DNA of 6,352 nt from Gammaproteobacteria bacterium. Lineage in GTDB: Bacteria; Pseudomonadota; Gammaproteobacteria; GCA-001735895. The stretch is from positions 1 to 6,352 of the forward strand of contig JAPUFZ010000153.1 of NCBI GenBank assembly GCA_027293245.1, read 5' to 3'. The notes under the pieces were generated by a model. The model made no database searches. It had not been told where the DNA came from and worked only from the letters and a program-made list of their open reading frames with translations. The translations under genes were made by a program, and so were the position numbers. Below are positions 5,909-6,352 of this stretch, piece by piece (positions within the stretch are counted from its first letter, which is position 1; every line of letters starts with the position of its first letter).

Positions 5909-6352
5909 GTGGATCAATTCGACTATATCATCGTTGGCGCCGGATCGGCTGGCTGCGTGCTCGCCAATCGGCTGTCGGCGAATCCGTCGCACAAGGTGCT
6001 GTTAGTCGAGGCCGGCGGCAGGGACTTAAGTCCCTGGTTGCACATACCGGTCGGCTATTTCAAAACCATGCATAATCCCGATTTCGACTGGTGTTACCTG
6101 ACCGAACCGGACCCGGGTATCGCCGGACGTCAGCTGCAGTGGCCCCGGGGTAAAGTGCTCGGCGGGTCGAGTGCGATCAACGGTTTGCTCTACGTGCGCG
6201 GTCAGCCGGAGGACTACAATCGCTGGGCCGAGCTGGGTAATCCTGGCTGGAGTTTTCGAGAGGTACTACCCTACTTCAAGAAATCGGAAGACAATGATCG
6301 TGGCGCCGACGAGTTTCACGGTGTGGGTGGGTTGCAAAAGGTGTCGGACCTG
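5909..6352 (+). CDS. GMC-family FAD-dependent oxidoreductase (choline/alcohol dehydrogenase-like), 3' end beyond window
   Basis: The frame is open from 5909 to the window end and gives the first 148 residues of a flavoprotein normally of about 530-560. The N-terminus carries the FAD-binding fold: DYIIVGAGSAGCVLANRL with the GxGxxG glycines at residues 10, 12 and 15, and the ribose-binding acidic residue E34 in LLVEAGG. The first GMC signature runs from G81 to N104, with core GKVLGGSSAING and then YVRG. Relatives oxidise alcohols such as choline, polyethylene glycol or alkanols to aldehydes, passing electrons to oxygen or the respiratory chain. The catalytic histidine region lies outside the window, so the substrate cannot be judged. 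The start is GTG at 5909; no ATG fits, and GGGG lies three bases before it, which is close for a ribosome binding site. The gene is divergent from the TRAP operon and probably shares its control region. Confidence 0.93.
   Translation, partial: MDQFDYIIVGAGSAGCVLANRLSANPSHKVLLVEAGGRDLSPWLHIPVGYFKTMHNPDFDWCYLTEPDPGIAGRQLQWPRGKVLGGSSAINGLLYVRGQPEDYNRWAELGNPGWSFREVLPYFKKSEDNDRGADEFHGVGGLQKVSDL

Noticed and set aside
1..6352. Search by eye for CRISPR repeats, insertion sequences, tRNA genes and phage attachment sites.
   Set aside because: No regularly spaced repeats, transposase frames, terminal inverted repeats or cloverleaf sequences were seen.

Overview
The window looks like chromosomal DNA of a proteobacterium. 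The support is Gram-negative secretion and transport logic: a TRAP-type periplasmic solute-binding protein with a typical Sec signal peptide, plus IclR, EamA/DMT and GMC families that commonly occur together in metabolically versatile alpha- and gammaproteobacteria. Sequence alone does not let me place it more finely. No mobile element, CRISPR array, tRNA or rRNA was seen. Base composition is moderately GC-rich in the genes and clearly AT-rich in the divergent intergenic region near the right end.

Layout, left to right. (1) 24-953, + strand: a ten-helix DMT/EamA-family permease whose frame is open to the left edge, so its true start may lie outside the window. (2) 987-1745, - strand: an IclR-family transcriptional regulator, convergent with the permease across a 33-base gap holding a small stem-loop. 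(3) 1856-4336, - strand: a fused TRAP transporter membrane protein, with the small (DctQ) and large (DctM) subunits in one 826-residue chain. (4) 4337-4459: an intercistronic region with a strong two-part stem-loop. (5) 4460-5557, - strand: the TRAP periplasmic binding protein, most like the alpha-keto/hydroxy-acid-binding (TakP/FcbT1-type) branch. (6) 5558-5908: a divergent regulatory region with several inverted repeats. (7) 5909 to the right edge, + strand: the first 148 codons of a GMC-family FAD-dependent oxidoreductase, cut by the window end.

How the parts may work together. The - strand order binding protein, fused permease, IclR regulator suggests a transport operon with its regulator downstream, 110 bases after the permease. 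The oxidoreductase is transcribed divergently from the same control region. The simplest reading, which is inference, is a catabolic locus. The TRAP system would import a small organic acid with a sodium gradient, the GMC enzyme would oxidise an alcohol of the same or a related pathway, and the IclR protein would sense an intermediate and act on the repeats between dctP and the GMC gene. The DMT permease may be an exporter or importer of a related metabolite or may be unrelated.

Most of this is recognisable biology. I do not see a clearly new system. The points most worth a second look are the inverted-repeat cluster in front of the GMC gene, the 5'-leader and intercistronic RNA stems of the TRAP operon, the extra membrane segments in the DctM half, and the vicinal cysteine pair at the binding-site motif of the solute-binding protein.
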